Assembly (NCBI GenBank): GCA_964562175.1
Contig: CAZLRV010000005.1
Span: forward strand, 1-64,000
Direction of reading: 5' to 3'
From: CAZCJU01 sp964562175
GTDB lineage: Bacteria > Bacillota > Clostridia > Oscillospirales > CAG-272
Length of the DNA: 64,000 bases
Numbering within the stretch: the stretch's first letter is position 1; the number at the start of each line of letters is the position of its first letter. Position numbers and translations under genes: made by a program. Shown piece by piece: positions 7,401 through 15,204 of this stretch. The notes below the pieces were generated by a model. The model did no database searches and was not told the origin of the DNA. It worked only from the letters and a program-made list of their open reading frames with translations.

Positions 7401-10213
7401 TCGAAATACTCCGCGGCGAAATAACCTTTGTTGAGGGATACACCTCAAGTGTTGCAAATACATTCGCAAACGAATATTTCCGCGTGGATACCTTGTGGTA
7501 TCAGCACCCGAGCACCATTTACAATGAAATGAAGGGTAATTGGCTGCATATCCACACAACAACAAGCGTTCCCGACACGACCGCAACCTGTACGACAGAC
7601 GGTCATACCGGACGTACATACTGTGCCGGCTGTAAATCGATAATCGATTGGGGCACAGAGTCGAAAGCAACGGGACACAACCACGATATGGTTGATGGCG
7701 TGCTTAAATGTACGGTGTGTGGTACTCCCTGCAATGGAAAGCATACAGACGAAAAATACTATTTCAACGGCATTATAGCATCGGGCTGGGTAGGCGAGAG
7801 CTATTATGTAAACGGCGCAAAGCTTACCGGTCTTCAGCTCATTGACGGATATTACTATGATTTCGGCACAAATGGTGTTTGCTCAGGTAAGGCAAAGCTG
7901 AATGACTTCTACTACGATGCTTCCGTGAACGGTTACAGATACTTTGTAGCCGGTATCATGACGACAGGCGATGTTCGTATCGGTACAAAGATTCATTTCT
8001 TTGATGAAAACGGTGTTGCCGTAAGCGGCGAAAAGACTATCAACGGATATAATTGTCAATTCAATGCAAAGGGCTACTTCGTATCTGCCGAAGACGACAG
8101 TGTATTGGAAGCGGGCTACGTCGGTACAAATCTGCAGTATGTACTGTTATCCGACGGTACGCTGATAATTGACGGCGATGGCAAAATGCGTAACTATACG
8201 ACAAACGGTGTTTACGGTCCTTGGTACTACGCACACATGACCGACGTTAAGAATGTTCGCATCGGTGCAAACGTAACCTCCATAGGAGAGGCGGCATTCA
8301 ATCAGTGCAATTATCTTAAGTCCATCACCTTTGCCGAAAACAGCAAGCTTGAAAGAATAAGCGTATATGCATTCAGAGCTTGTCACAGACTCGAAACGAT
8401 ATCCATTCCCGCAAGCGTTAAGGAAATAGCAAATTATGCGTTCTTTAAATGCGGAGCATTGACAGCGGTTGAATTTACCGAGGACAGCTCATTGAAGACG
8501 ATAGGAAACGAGGCTTTTGCGGAGACTCATTGCTTGAAGCAAATAAGCATTCCCGCAGGCGTTACGAGTATCGGAGAGCGTTTGTTCCTTCGCGGCGTTT
8601 CGGATATTAAACTGTTTGTCGTAAAAGATTCACAAGCATATTTCTATGCAATAAATCACGGCATAGCTTATGAATTGGTTGACGGTGTCGTACCTCCGAG
8701 CAAGTTCGGAAATTGCTCCGCCAATGTTACATGGGCATTGTATCCCAACGGAACACTTGAGATAAGCGGCAACGGCGAGATCCCGAATTACGCATCTCAA
8801 GCCGAACAGCCTTGGGCAAACGATCGTCATCTTGTAAAGAAAATAGTTATAGGCAAGGACATTACGGTTATCGGAAATTACGCATTTGCTTATTGTGAAA
8901 ACAATGAAGCGATCGTATTCGAAGATGGCAGTAAGCTTGAGAAGGTAGGTCTTCTTTCGTTCCGTTCAAACAAAAAGCTTACAAGCGTGACATTGCCCGA
9001 AACAGTTACTTATTTGAATTCTTATGCATTCGGTACCTGTACTTCTCTTGAGAGCGTTTACGTATCTCAAGGCATGAGCTTTATACACGCCAAGGCATTT
9101 ACTCAGACTCTTTCGGTCGTTCTCAATGTAGCACTTGGAACCTATGCGGAGAATTACGCAAAGACAAACGGTATTTCTTATACCACACGTGCTTTTGTAT
9201 ATATTCCCTCGGCACAGGGTACCTGCGGCGACAACGCAACATGGGCATTCTATGAAAACGGCGAGCTTCGTATAGGCGGCAGTGGTGCGATCTGCGATTA
9301 TGCGGATCACAGACAACAGCCCTGGGCAAGCATTCGTCATCTCATAAAGAAGATAGTTATAGGCAAGGACATTACGGTTATCGGAAATTACGCATTTGCT
9401 TATTGTGAAAACAATGAAGAGATCGTATTTGAGGAGGGCAGTAAGCTTGAGAAGATAGGTATTCTCGCTTTCCGTTCCAACAGAAAGATAACCGAGGTAA
9501 CACTGCCCGAAAGCGTTACCTATATGAATACTTATGCATTCGGTACGTGCGACAGCTTGACGAGCATATACATACCTCAAGGTATGAGCTTTATGCACGC
9601 CAAGGCATTTATAGAAACCCCCGACGTGGTTCTCAATGTAGCGGTGGGAACCTATGCGGAGAATTACGCAAAGACAAACGGTGTTTCTTATACCACACGT
9701 GAGTTTGTATATGTTCCCTCCATGCAAGGTACTTGCGGCGACAACGCAACATGGGCATTCTATGAAAACGGCGAGCTTCGTATAGGCGGCAGTGGTGCGA
9801 TCTGCGATTATGCGGATCACAGACAACAGCCCTGGGCAAGCATTCGTCATCTCATAAAGAAGATAGTTATAGGCAAGGACATTACGGTTATCGGAAATTA
9901 CGCATTTGCTTATTGTGAAAACAATGAAGAGATCGTATTTGAGGAGGGCAGTAAGCTTGAGAAGATAGGTATTCTCGCTTTCCGTTCCAACAGAAAGATA
10001 ACCGAGGTAACACTGCCCGAAAGCGTTACTTACCTGAATACTTATGCATTCGGTACGTGCGATAGTTTGACGAGCATATACATACCTCAGGGTATGAGCT
10101 TTATGCACGCCAAGGCATTCACAGAGAGTCCCATGGTAACTCTCAAAGTAGCATCTGACTCCTATGCCGAGCAATATGCAACGGAACAGGGATTTGCATA
10201 TTATTGTCGTTAA
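4457..10213 (+). CDS. Giant secreted protein: phosphodiester glycosidase (NAGPA/DUF2233) domain plus BspA-like leucine-rich repeats
   Basis: A 1918-residue exported protein behind AAAAGGAGAA. A Sec signal peptide covers about residues 1-33, with a basic start, hydrophobic core and AxA-like end. Residues of about 50-315 match the phosphodiester glycosidase family, with TNASF, LDGRQ, AAVNLDGGGST and the closing SSGLI. Known members uncap GlcNAc-phosphodiesters or occur in exopolysaccharide loci. Then follow Ig-like and beta-sandwich regions (about 316-1030), a Cys/His-rich linker (about 1034-1100, several CxxC pairs), glucan-binding-like YY repeats (about 1100-1215), and BspA type 5 leucine-rich repeats to the end. 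There is no LPxTG or SLH motif, so surface retention would depend on the repeats. It sits between glycosyltransferase genes, which suggests it processes or binds the polymer or a teichoic-acid-like phosphodiester. That substrate is an inference. Confidence 0.85.
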   Translation: MKGKSKIFKKVLTSVLCAVMLLGAIPFASFASAAEEFQSETHTVFKNTETTLAPGVTQNIKYAYAKSDGNQMVYYIATADVTRDDVVLQTSYYKQHEGGVLGMQKLIDQAAYANKKYSNPDDPGFISEYYNVVAGTNASFYHMGTGQPTGITFVDGVSFGTNSYDNFFAILKDGKTAVIDYASNLGKYVDENGNSTIWQAAAGSAWLVRDGKDVTANASGSYNTDRHSRTCVGVTADGKVVLMSLDGRQVPFSCGGTFHELAQIMLEAGCVAAVNLDGGGSTTFISKPAGSDELQLINRPSDGSERSISSGLIIASTAAPTDKFDSAVLTAESEYVTPGSTVKISATGVSPVGTSAKIPADAILQVKDASMGSVVDGAFVSNGTVGDATVQMVYDGKVVGETVIHVVIPDIKFSSSPLTVPYDTTFTFDITATVNNGLNTVTVKPEDFTYEYDTKIGTISGLTYTTCSETSGVTGGTITAKCRWDESKTASVEVKFGKASEILWDFEEAKDASDFTAIAFGWPQTGYPNTAYRYDNVSVGHATAANGKVHDGNGSLRFQVNVTDMATPVNQSMRFLLMPKERKVIEGATSVGVWVYIPNELWTDRPRLILRELDENGNLKNINPIEQMMAADLYNIVEEGGNEGKWVYFKAGIDPEKKYVLGNYADLNDNRGFIDFRWHTSQPNSAEWKDKMFGAGTTNGKYTIYIDSVQVDYSEAVADREAPTITEMVVLNEGESVTELTKNLLNTVECEMLTVNSNVISLRAKIAEDTAKTNYTGLDYTSAKILVDGVETPIKASGTYMTLTDYAVADGVHRITFVIKDKQGNETRKTRWLNVQSGVDASTVKLEPQDPSLKKLLNGSLYWVNLNANKIETIQSVTAVIDKNSVNHWELEHMVVADGFTATWSVDPYEETATITITRTGENTQTGEAPLAQLPIRIIDWDDIYKETEKEYWESAVGGTAEGFKAGRQNDNVFAWPHDLKLEILRGEITFVEGYTSSVANTFANEYFRVDTLWYQHPSTIYNEMKGNWLHIHTTTSVPDTTATCTTDGHTGRTYCAGCKSIIDWGTESKATGHNHDMVDGVLKCTVCGTPCNGKHTDEKYYFNGIIASGWVGESYYVNGAKLTGLQLIDGYYYDFGTNGVCSGKAKLNDFYYDASVNGYRYFVAGIMTTGDVRIGTKIHFFDENGVAVSGEKTINGYNCQFNAKGYFVSAEDDSVLEAGYVGTNLQYVLLSDGTLIIDGDGKMRNYTTNGVYGPWYYAHMTDVKNVRIGANVTSIGEAAFNQCNYLKSITFAENSKLERISVYAFRACHRLETISIPASVKEIANYAFFKCGALTAVEFTEDSSLKTIGNEAFAETHCLKQISIPAGVTSIGERLFLRGVSDIKLFVVKDSQAYFYAINHGIAYELVDGVVPPSKFGNCSANVTWALYPNGTLEISGNGEIPNYASQAEQPWANDRHLVKKIVIGKDITVIGNYAFAYCENNEAIVFEDGSKLEKVGLLSFRSNKKLTSVTLPETVTYLNSYAFGTCTSLESVYVSQGMSFIHAKAFTQTLSVVLNVALGTYAENYAKTNGISYTTRAFVYIPSAQGTCGDNATWAFYENGELRIGGSGAICDYADHRQQPWASIRHLIKKIVIGKDITVIGNYAFAYCENNEEIVFEEGSKLEKIGILAFRSNRKITEVTLPESVTYMNTYAFGTCDSLTSIYIPQGMSFMHAKAFIETPDVVLNVAVGTYAENYAKTNGVSYTTREFVYVPSMQGTCGDNATWAFYENGELRIGGSGAICDYADHRQQPWASIRHLIKKIVIGKDITVIGNYAFAYCENNEEIVFEEGSKLEKIGILAFRSNRKITEVTLPESVTYLNTYAFGTCDSLTSIYIPQGMSFMHAKAFTESPMVTLKVASDSYAEQYATEQGFAYYCR
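9224..10029 (+). repeat. Tandem 510-bp repeat within the BspA-like region, including a 296-bp identical block
   Basis: Bases 9224-9519 and 9734-10029 are identical by eye, offset by exactly 510 bases (170 codons). A diverged earlier copy begins near 8709. Identity at silent positions points to recent duplication or gene conversion, so copy number is likely to vary between strains. Confidence 0.85.
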
Positions 10214-10242
10214 GGATAACAGCACTGTTGTAAAATAGAAAA

Positions 10243-10272
10243 GGGACAGCGTTGCGCACGCAACGCTGTCCC
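10243..10272. terminator. Strong 14-bp inverted repeat after the giant gene
   Basis: GGGACAGCGTTGCG (10243-10256) is complementary to CGCAACGCTGTCCC (10259-10272), so the RNA would form a very stable hairpin. On the plus strand no T-run follows. On the minus strand the hairpin is followed by TTTTCTATTTT, so in that direction it resembles an intrinsic terminator. The start of the next gene lies only 13 bases after the stem. Confidence 0.6.
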
Positions 10273-10285
10273 GACATTGAAATGC

Positions 10286-11533
10286 ATGAAAATATTGATT
10301 ATTAACTCTGTCTGCGGCATCCGCAGTACGGGCAGAATTTGTACCGATCTTGCGGATGCTCTGATAGAAAACGGCAACAGCTGCATGGTGGCATACGGCA
10401 GGGAAGAGATTCCCGAAAAATACAAGGCTCTGTCATATCGTATAGGCAGTGATATGGATGTCAAGCTGCACGCACTGAGCGCAAGGCTTTTCGATAACGC
10501 CGGCTTTGGGAGCAAGCGAGCGACACTGAGGCTTATTCGGAAAATAGAAGAATTCGATCCGGATATCATTCACTTGCATAATATTCACGGATATTATATC
10601 AATATCGAAGTCTTATTCAACTACCTTAAAACAGCCGATAAGCCCGTTATCTGGACGTTGCATGATTGCTGGGCGTTTACGGGGCATTGTGCCTATTTTT
10701 CCGCTTCAAATTGTGACCGTTGGAAAACGGAATGTCATAATTGTCCCAACAAAAAGAGCTATCCGACAAGTCTTTTAACGGATCGTTCTCGGAAAAATCA
10801 CCGAAAAAAGAAAGACCTTTTTACGGGCGTGAAAAATATGACGCTCGTGACTCCGTCGGAGTGGTTGGCGGATTTGACAAAAGAATCTTTTTTGAAGGAC
10901 TATCCCGCGGCGGTGATACATAACGGGATCGATCTATCCGCTTTCAAACCGACTTACGGCAATTTCCGCAAAAAATATCACCTCCAAGATAAAAAAATCA
11001 TTTTGGGCGTTGCATCTGTATGGGATGAACGCAAGGGCTTTGATGATTTTATCAAGTTGTCCGATCTGATCGACGAGCAAACGTATATAGTGTTGGTCGG
11101 AGTCAGCAAAAAACAGTTGAAGTCTTTGCCAAAAAATATCATCGGAATAGAAAGAACAAACAACGTCGGCGAATTGGCAGAGCTTTATACGACTGCGGAC
11201 GTTTTTGTCAATCCCACATATGAGGATAATTACCCTACCGTAAATCTTGAAGCGCAGGCTTGTCAAACTCCCGTCGTTACGTATAACACCGGCGGTTGTG
11301 CGGAAACGATTGCACCCGGATGTGGGATCGTCGTATACGGACGGAGCATCGAAAACATTAAGTGTGCGGTAGACAGTGTTTTTTCGGGAGAATGTCGACC
11401 GATAAGAAATGCAGAGCTTTACGACAAAAAGAGTAGGTGCTTGGAATATTTAAGCTTATACAATAAAGTACTTGCCGAGCGTGAAAACGATTCCGTTTGC
11501 GGAAATCGGGCTTGCGTCAGATCGCAAGAATAA
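10286..11533 (+). CDS. GT4-type glycosyltransferase
   Basis: A family 4 glycosyltransferase acting on the lipid-linked repeat unit. The start at ATG 10286 gives the canonical MKILIINSVCG; an in-frame TTG lies at 10277. Motifs include HLHNIHGYYIN, TLHDCWAFTG, NGIDL and the donor-site region NPTYEDNYPTVNLEAQAC, with the EX7E-type spacing of the family. A cluster of cysteines in the middle (CAYF, CDRW, CHNCPNK) is shared with the paralogue at 14014-15204. No Shine-Dalgarno sequence is visible, and a strong hairpin ends 13 bases upstream. Length 415 residues. The sugar is unknown. Confidence 0.87.
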   Translation: MKILIINSVCGIRSTGRICTDLADALIENGNSCMVAYGREEIPEKYKALSYRIGSDMDVKLHALSARLFDNAGFGSKRATLRLIRKIEEFDPDIIHLHNIHGYYINIEVLFNYLKTADKPVIWTLHDCWAFTGHCAYFSASNCDRWKTECHNCPNKKSYPTSLLTDRSRKNHRKKKDLFTGVKNMTLVTPSEWLADLTKESFLKDYPAAVIHNGIDLSAFKPTYGNFRKKYHLQDKKIILGVASVWDERKGFDDFIKLSDLIDEQTYIVLVGVSKKQLKSLPKNIIGIERTNNVGELAELYTTADVFVNPTYEDNYPTVNLEAQACQTPVVTYNTGGCAETIAPGCGIVVYGRSIENIKCAVDSVFSGECRPIRNAELYDKKSRCLEYLSLYNKVLAERENDSVCGNRACVRSQE

Positions 11534-11625
11534 GATAAGCAATGTTGCAAATGCATTTGAGTGGCTCATCGGCTTAAGCCGTTCCGAAGCAATGCGTATC
11601 GTTAGAATTAGGATATAATATACAA

Positions 11626-12840
11626 ATGAAAATACTGTATTTCGGCACGATCTGCGACCTTGAGTCATACGACAGACTTTTGAAAGATTGCACCTCAAAG
11701 CCGTCTGTGGCACCGATCGTCTTTGAAGGCTCTTTACTTACAGGCTTAAAAGAGAATAACATAGAAGCTGATATATACAGCTTTCCCATGATCCCTACTT
11801 TTCCGAGCTTTAATAAAATATATTGGGGAAGTAAAAAAGAGATATTGAGTTGCGGATATGAATGCACATGGCTTAAAACGCTTAATATTCCGATATTGAA
11901 ACAGCTTTCCCGAAGAATTGACGGATGTCGAGTAATAAAAAAATGGTTGAAGAAGAACAGGGGACAAGAGCTTGTTGTGCTTTCGTATTCGATGCCCCCG
12001 TTTCTGGTAAAGGATATCACAAGGCTTAGTCGCAAATATGGGGCAAAATGCGTGGCACTGGTAACGGATCTGCTGAGAGATATGTATGTCAACTCCAAAG
12101 ACAGCGCACCGATAAAAGCGTTAAAGAATGCTTATATCAAACGTGCTGTTGCATATCAAGACCGTTATGACGGATATGTATACTTAACGGAAAGCATGAA
12201 AGAGGTCATATCATCAAAAAAGCCGTATATGGTAATGGAAGCCATAGCACCCGTTGCTGAAGCCGATCTGTCAAGCCGCTGTGAAAAAGCAAGCCCAAAT
12301 GCGATAATGTATGCCGGGATGCTGGAAGAAAAATACGGAATAATCAAGCTTATCGATGCGTTTGAACTTTCAACGCTTACGGGGGAGGAGCTTTGGTTAT
12401 TCGGCTCCGGAAATGCCGTGGATGAAATCAAAAAAAGAGCGGAGAGAAATCCGAGAATAAAATATTTCGGTCGCAAAAGCCACGATGAGGTGTTGAAATA
12501 CGAAAAAGCGGCGGCGTTGCTTGTAAATCCGAGAAATACGGATGATTCTTTTACAAAGTACAGCTTTCCGTCCAAAACGATCGAATACATGATGTCCGCG
12601 ACGCCTATGCTGACGACAAGACTTGAGGGGATTCCCTCGGAATATTACGAATATATGTTTGTTTGTGAAAATAATGAGCCTGTGACCTTATGTGCCGCCA
12701 TGGAGAACGCAATGAGGACTTCACAAAACGAGCGAGCCGAATTAGGTGCAAGAGCAAAAAAATTTATCAAAGAAGAAAAGAACGCAAAGCGGCAGGCAAA
12801 TAGACTTGTCGGCTTTCTGTCGGAGGTGTTGAGAACGTGA
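11626..12840 (+). CDS. Glycosyltransferase (GT4/GT-B-like)
   Basis: A 404-residue cytoplasmic glycosyltransferase of the polysaccharide locus. The N terminus, MKILYFGTICD, starts a Rossmann-like half. The C-terminal half has MYAGMLEEKYGI, ELWLFGSG, IKYFGRKSHDEV and a FPSKTIEYM donor-site motif. Upstream, AGGATATAATATAC can be read as a weak ribosome site and also holds a TATAAT, but no matching -35 box is clear. The gene ends in a four-base GTGA overlap with the Wzy-like gene. The 92-base gap before it shows nothing else. Linkage specificity is unknown. Confidence 0.82.
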   Translation: MKILYFGTICDLESYDRLLKDCTSKPSVAPIVFEGSLLTGLKENNIEADIYSFPMIPTFPSFNKIYWGSKKEILSCGYECTWLKTLNIPILKQLSRRIDGCRVIKKWLKKNRGQELVVLSYSMPPFLVKDITRLSRKYGAKCVALVTDLLRDMYVNSKDSAPIKALKNAYIKRAVAYQDRYDGYVYLTESMKEVISSKKPYMVMEAIAPVAEADLSSRCEKASPNAIMYAGMLEEKYGIIKLIDAFELSTLTGEELWLFGSGNAVDEIKKRAERNPRIKYFGRKSHDEVLKYEKAAALLVNPRNTDDSFTKYSFPSKTIEYMMSATPMLTTRLEGIPSEYYEYMFVCENNEPVTLCAAMENAMRTSQNERAELGARAKKFIKEEKNAKRQANRLVGFLSEVLRT

Positions 12841-14072
12841 AAATTAAAATATATTCGCAAAAGGTGTATTCGCTGATAATAGCCTATATGCTTTCTTTCT
12901 CGGCACTGTTAAATCTATGCAACGGATTACTCAATACCATGGGACTTCAAACCGTTTTGGATACGGTCGTATTGTACTGCATAATGTACGGGCTGTTGAT
13001 CTTCGGTTTGTTTATTGTCTTTTATCACAGCGAAAATATGAAAGTGGATGTGTTTTTGCTTGTGGGATTTTTGGCATCTTGCTATTTGATATCGATGATT
13101 GTGTTTCCCCAAAACAGGCAATATCTGTTTACAGAGTGGGCAGATTATGCAAAAAACCCTCTGTATGTAATATTTCTTTATTCCGTTTCGGGATATATTT
13201 TCGCACGCAGACTTGAAGACTACGATTATTTTAAATCCGTAATGCAAGGCTTTTCGTATACGGTAGTTATAATGTCTGTGCCGGTATTCTTCTTTGCAAA
13301 GGACTCTTCGGCACGCCAATATATGACGTTTTCATACAATATGCTGACGCATCTTTTCTTTCTTATCCTTAACAAGCCCAAAAGACTTAAAATTTTACAC
13401 TATATTACGGTCTTTCTCGGAATATTCGTATTTGCTTTCGGAGGCGCTCGCGGTGCATTGCTCTCGTTGCTGATAGCGGGTGTATGGCTTTATGTGACGA
13501 CAGGCAAAACAAAAAAGAAGATAATCATAGGCTTGCTCGCCGTTTTTGCCGGAATAGTCGTCATATTTATGAGAAACGAAATGTTTTTATTGCTTGAAGC
13601 CTTGCTTGAAAAGCTGTCTATAGACAGCCGCTCGTTTAGCTATGTGATAAACGGAGAGTTTTGGGATGACAGTAACAGATTCGGCATTCTTTTGAACGGT
13701 AAGGATGCGATCGGCTTGTTCGGAAAAGGACTTATGGGAGACAGAAGCGCGGTCGGCTCGTATATGCATAATATTATTATGGAGTTTCTTGTCCAGTATG
13801 GAGCAATATTCGGTACATTACTCGTTGTCGCTTTGCTTGTCTGCATCGGACGTGCTTTATCGGCAAAGAACACGGCTGAATACAGATGGATAATCATTCT
13901 CCTTCCTTGCGGCTTTTTAAAGCTCATGTTTACCGGAAGCTATTTGAATTTAGAGCCTGCTTTTTATATATTTTTGGGATTTTGCGTAAATGCGTTAATG
14001 AGGAGTGGCAGAAATGCGGATACTGTTTATAAATACCGTGTACGCAGAGGGAAGTACGGGAAAGATCGTTGA
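12837..14072 (+). CDS. Wzy-like polysaccharide polymerase / O-antigen ligase family membrane protein
   Basis: A 411-residue polytopic membrane protein with about ten hydrophobic segments and a larger non-membrane loop at about residues 250-300, the layout of Wzy polymerases. The motif GGARGALLSLL in the middle resembles the conserved Arg-containing segment of the O-antigen ligase/polymerase family. In the Wzx/Wzy scheme it joins flipped repeat units on the outer face of the membrane. It starts at a GTG overlapping the previous gene by four bases, and its 3' end overlaps the next glycosyltransferase by 59 bases, which is unusually long. Sequence conservation in this family is low, so the call rests on topology and context. 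Confidence 0.75.
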   Translation: MKIKIYSQKVYSLIIAYMLSFSALLNLCNGLLNTMGLQTVLDTVVLYCIMYGLLIFGLFIVFYHSENMKVDVFLLVGFLASCYLISMIVFPQNRQYLFTEWADYAKNPLYVIFLYSVSGYIFARRLEDYDYFKSVMQGFSYTVVIMSVPVFFFAKDSSARQYMTFSYNMLTHLFFLILNKPKRLKILHYITVFLGIFVFAFGGARGALLSLLIAGVWLYVTTGKTKKKIIIGLLAVFAGIVVIFMRNEMFLLLEALLEKLSIDSRSFSYVINGEFWDDSNRFGILLNGKDAIGLFGKGLMGDRSAVGSYMHNIIMEFLVQYGAIFGTLLVVALLVCIGRALSAKNTAEYRWIIILLPCGFLKLMFTGSYLNLEPAFYIFLGFCVNALMRSGRNADTVYKYRVRRGKYGKDR

Positions 14073-15204
14073 TCAAATTGCAGAAAGAGCGGAGAAGAAC
14101 GGACATATCTGCATGATCGCCCACCGATACGAGGAAAAGGGAAAGAGGTATCCCGCAAATGTCGTGGCGGTAAGCACATGGCTCGATTGTCATATCCATA
14201 ACCGACTTTCTCAAATGTTTATGCTGAGGGGAGTGTTCTCCAAGCATAAAACACGCAGTTTCCTCAAAAAGGTCGACAAATTCTCACCGGAGCTGATACA
14301 TTTACATAATATAAGCGGTAATTATATCAATCTTTCCATGCTGTTTCGGTATATAAAAAAGAAAAAAATAAAAGTGGTATGGACCTTTCACGATTGTTGG
14401 GCGATGACGGGTTGCTGTAAGCATTTCGATATGGCAGGGTGTGAGAAATGGAAGAACGGATGCGGTCATTGCATTCAAAAGGGTAAAGCCCTGATAGATA
14501 TCTCATCGTATATGTATCGTCGAAAGCGTAAATTGTTTTCGGAAATTGAGAATATGACCATTGTGACACCATCTCTTTGGCTTGCCGAGCTTGTACGTCA
14601 AACACAGTTAAACGCATATAATATAAAAGTTATAAATAACGGAATAGACCTTGATACTTTCAAGCCGACAGAAAGCAACTTCAGACAAAAATACGGCTTG
14701 GAATCAAAAAAACTCGTGCTGGGAGTCTCGTTCGGTTGGGGCGAGCGAAAGGGTTTGGACGTGTTTATAAAGCTTGCCGAGTCTTTACCGAATGAATACA
14801 AGGTCGTTTTAATAGGAGTGGATGAGAAGCTTTGCGAACAATTGCCGCCATGTATCATATCCGTAGGCAGGACCGCAGACCAAAAAGAGTTGGCATCAAT
14901 ATACACTGCGGCGGATGTGTTTGTCAATCCCACAAGAGAGGATACATACCCTACCGTCAATATGGAATCGCTTGCCTGCGGAACACCGGTCATTACATTT
15001 AATGTCGGGGGTAGTCCCGAAATTATCGATGAGACGTGTGGGTGTGTACTCAAGCGAGATGATGTCGAAGAAATGGTAAGGCAGATAATAAGAGCCTGCG
15101 AGCAAAAGCCGTTTTCGATGAATGCTTGCCTTGAACGCTCAAAACGATTTGATATGAATGCTCGCTTTGACGAGTATCTGCATTTATATAAGGAGCTTGA
15201 ATGA
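14014..15204 (+). CDS. GT4-type glycosyltransferase, paralogue of the gene at 10286
   Basis: A family 4 glycosyltransferase clearly related along its length to the gene at 10286-11533. Shared features are HLHNISGNYIN, TFHDCWAMTG followed by the Cys-rich stretch, NNGIDL, FGWGERKG and NPTREDTYPTVNMESLACG. AGGAG at 14001-14005 gives an 8-base spacing to the ATG at 14014. A GTG at 14005 in the same frame is less likely because it overlaps that site. The 5' end lies within the 3' end of the Wzy-like gene. Length 396 residues. Two such paralogues probably make related linkages in the repeat unit. Confidence 0.87.
   Translation: MRILFINTVYAEGSTGKIVDQIAERAEKNGHICMIAHRYEEKGKRYPANVVAVSTWLDCHIHNRLSQMFMLRGVFSKHKTRSFLKKVDKFSPELIHLHNISGNYINLSMLFRYIKKKKIKVVWTFHDCWAMTGCCKHFDMAGCEKWKNGCGHCIQKGKALIDISSYMYRRKRKLFSEIENMTIVTPSLWLAELVRQTQLNAYNIKVINNGIDLDTFKPTESNFRQKYGLESKKLVLGVSFGWGERKGLDVFIKLAESLPNEYKVVLIGVDEKLCEQLPPCIISVGRTADQKELASIYTAADVFVNPTREDTYPTVNMESLACGTPVITFNVGGSPEIIDETCGCVLKRDDVEEMVRQIIRACEQKPFSMNACLERSKRFDMNARFDEYLHLYKELE

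Noticed and set aside
8966..10225. A 419-codon open frame on the minus strand inside the giant gene
   Set aside because: It mirrors the repeated plus-strand leucine-rich coding region and has internal repeats because of that. The plus frame has a signal peptide and known motifs.
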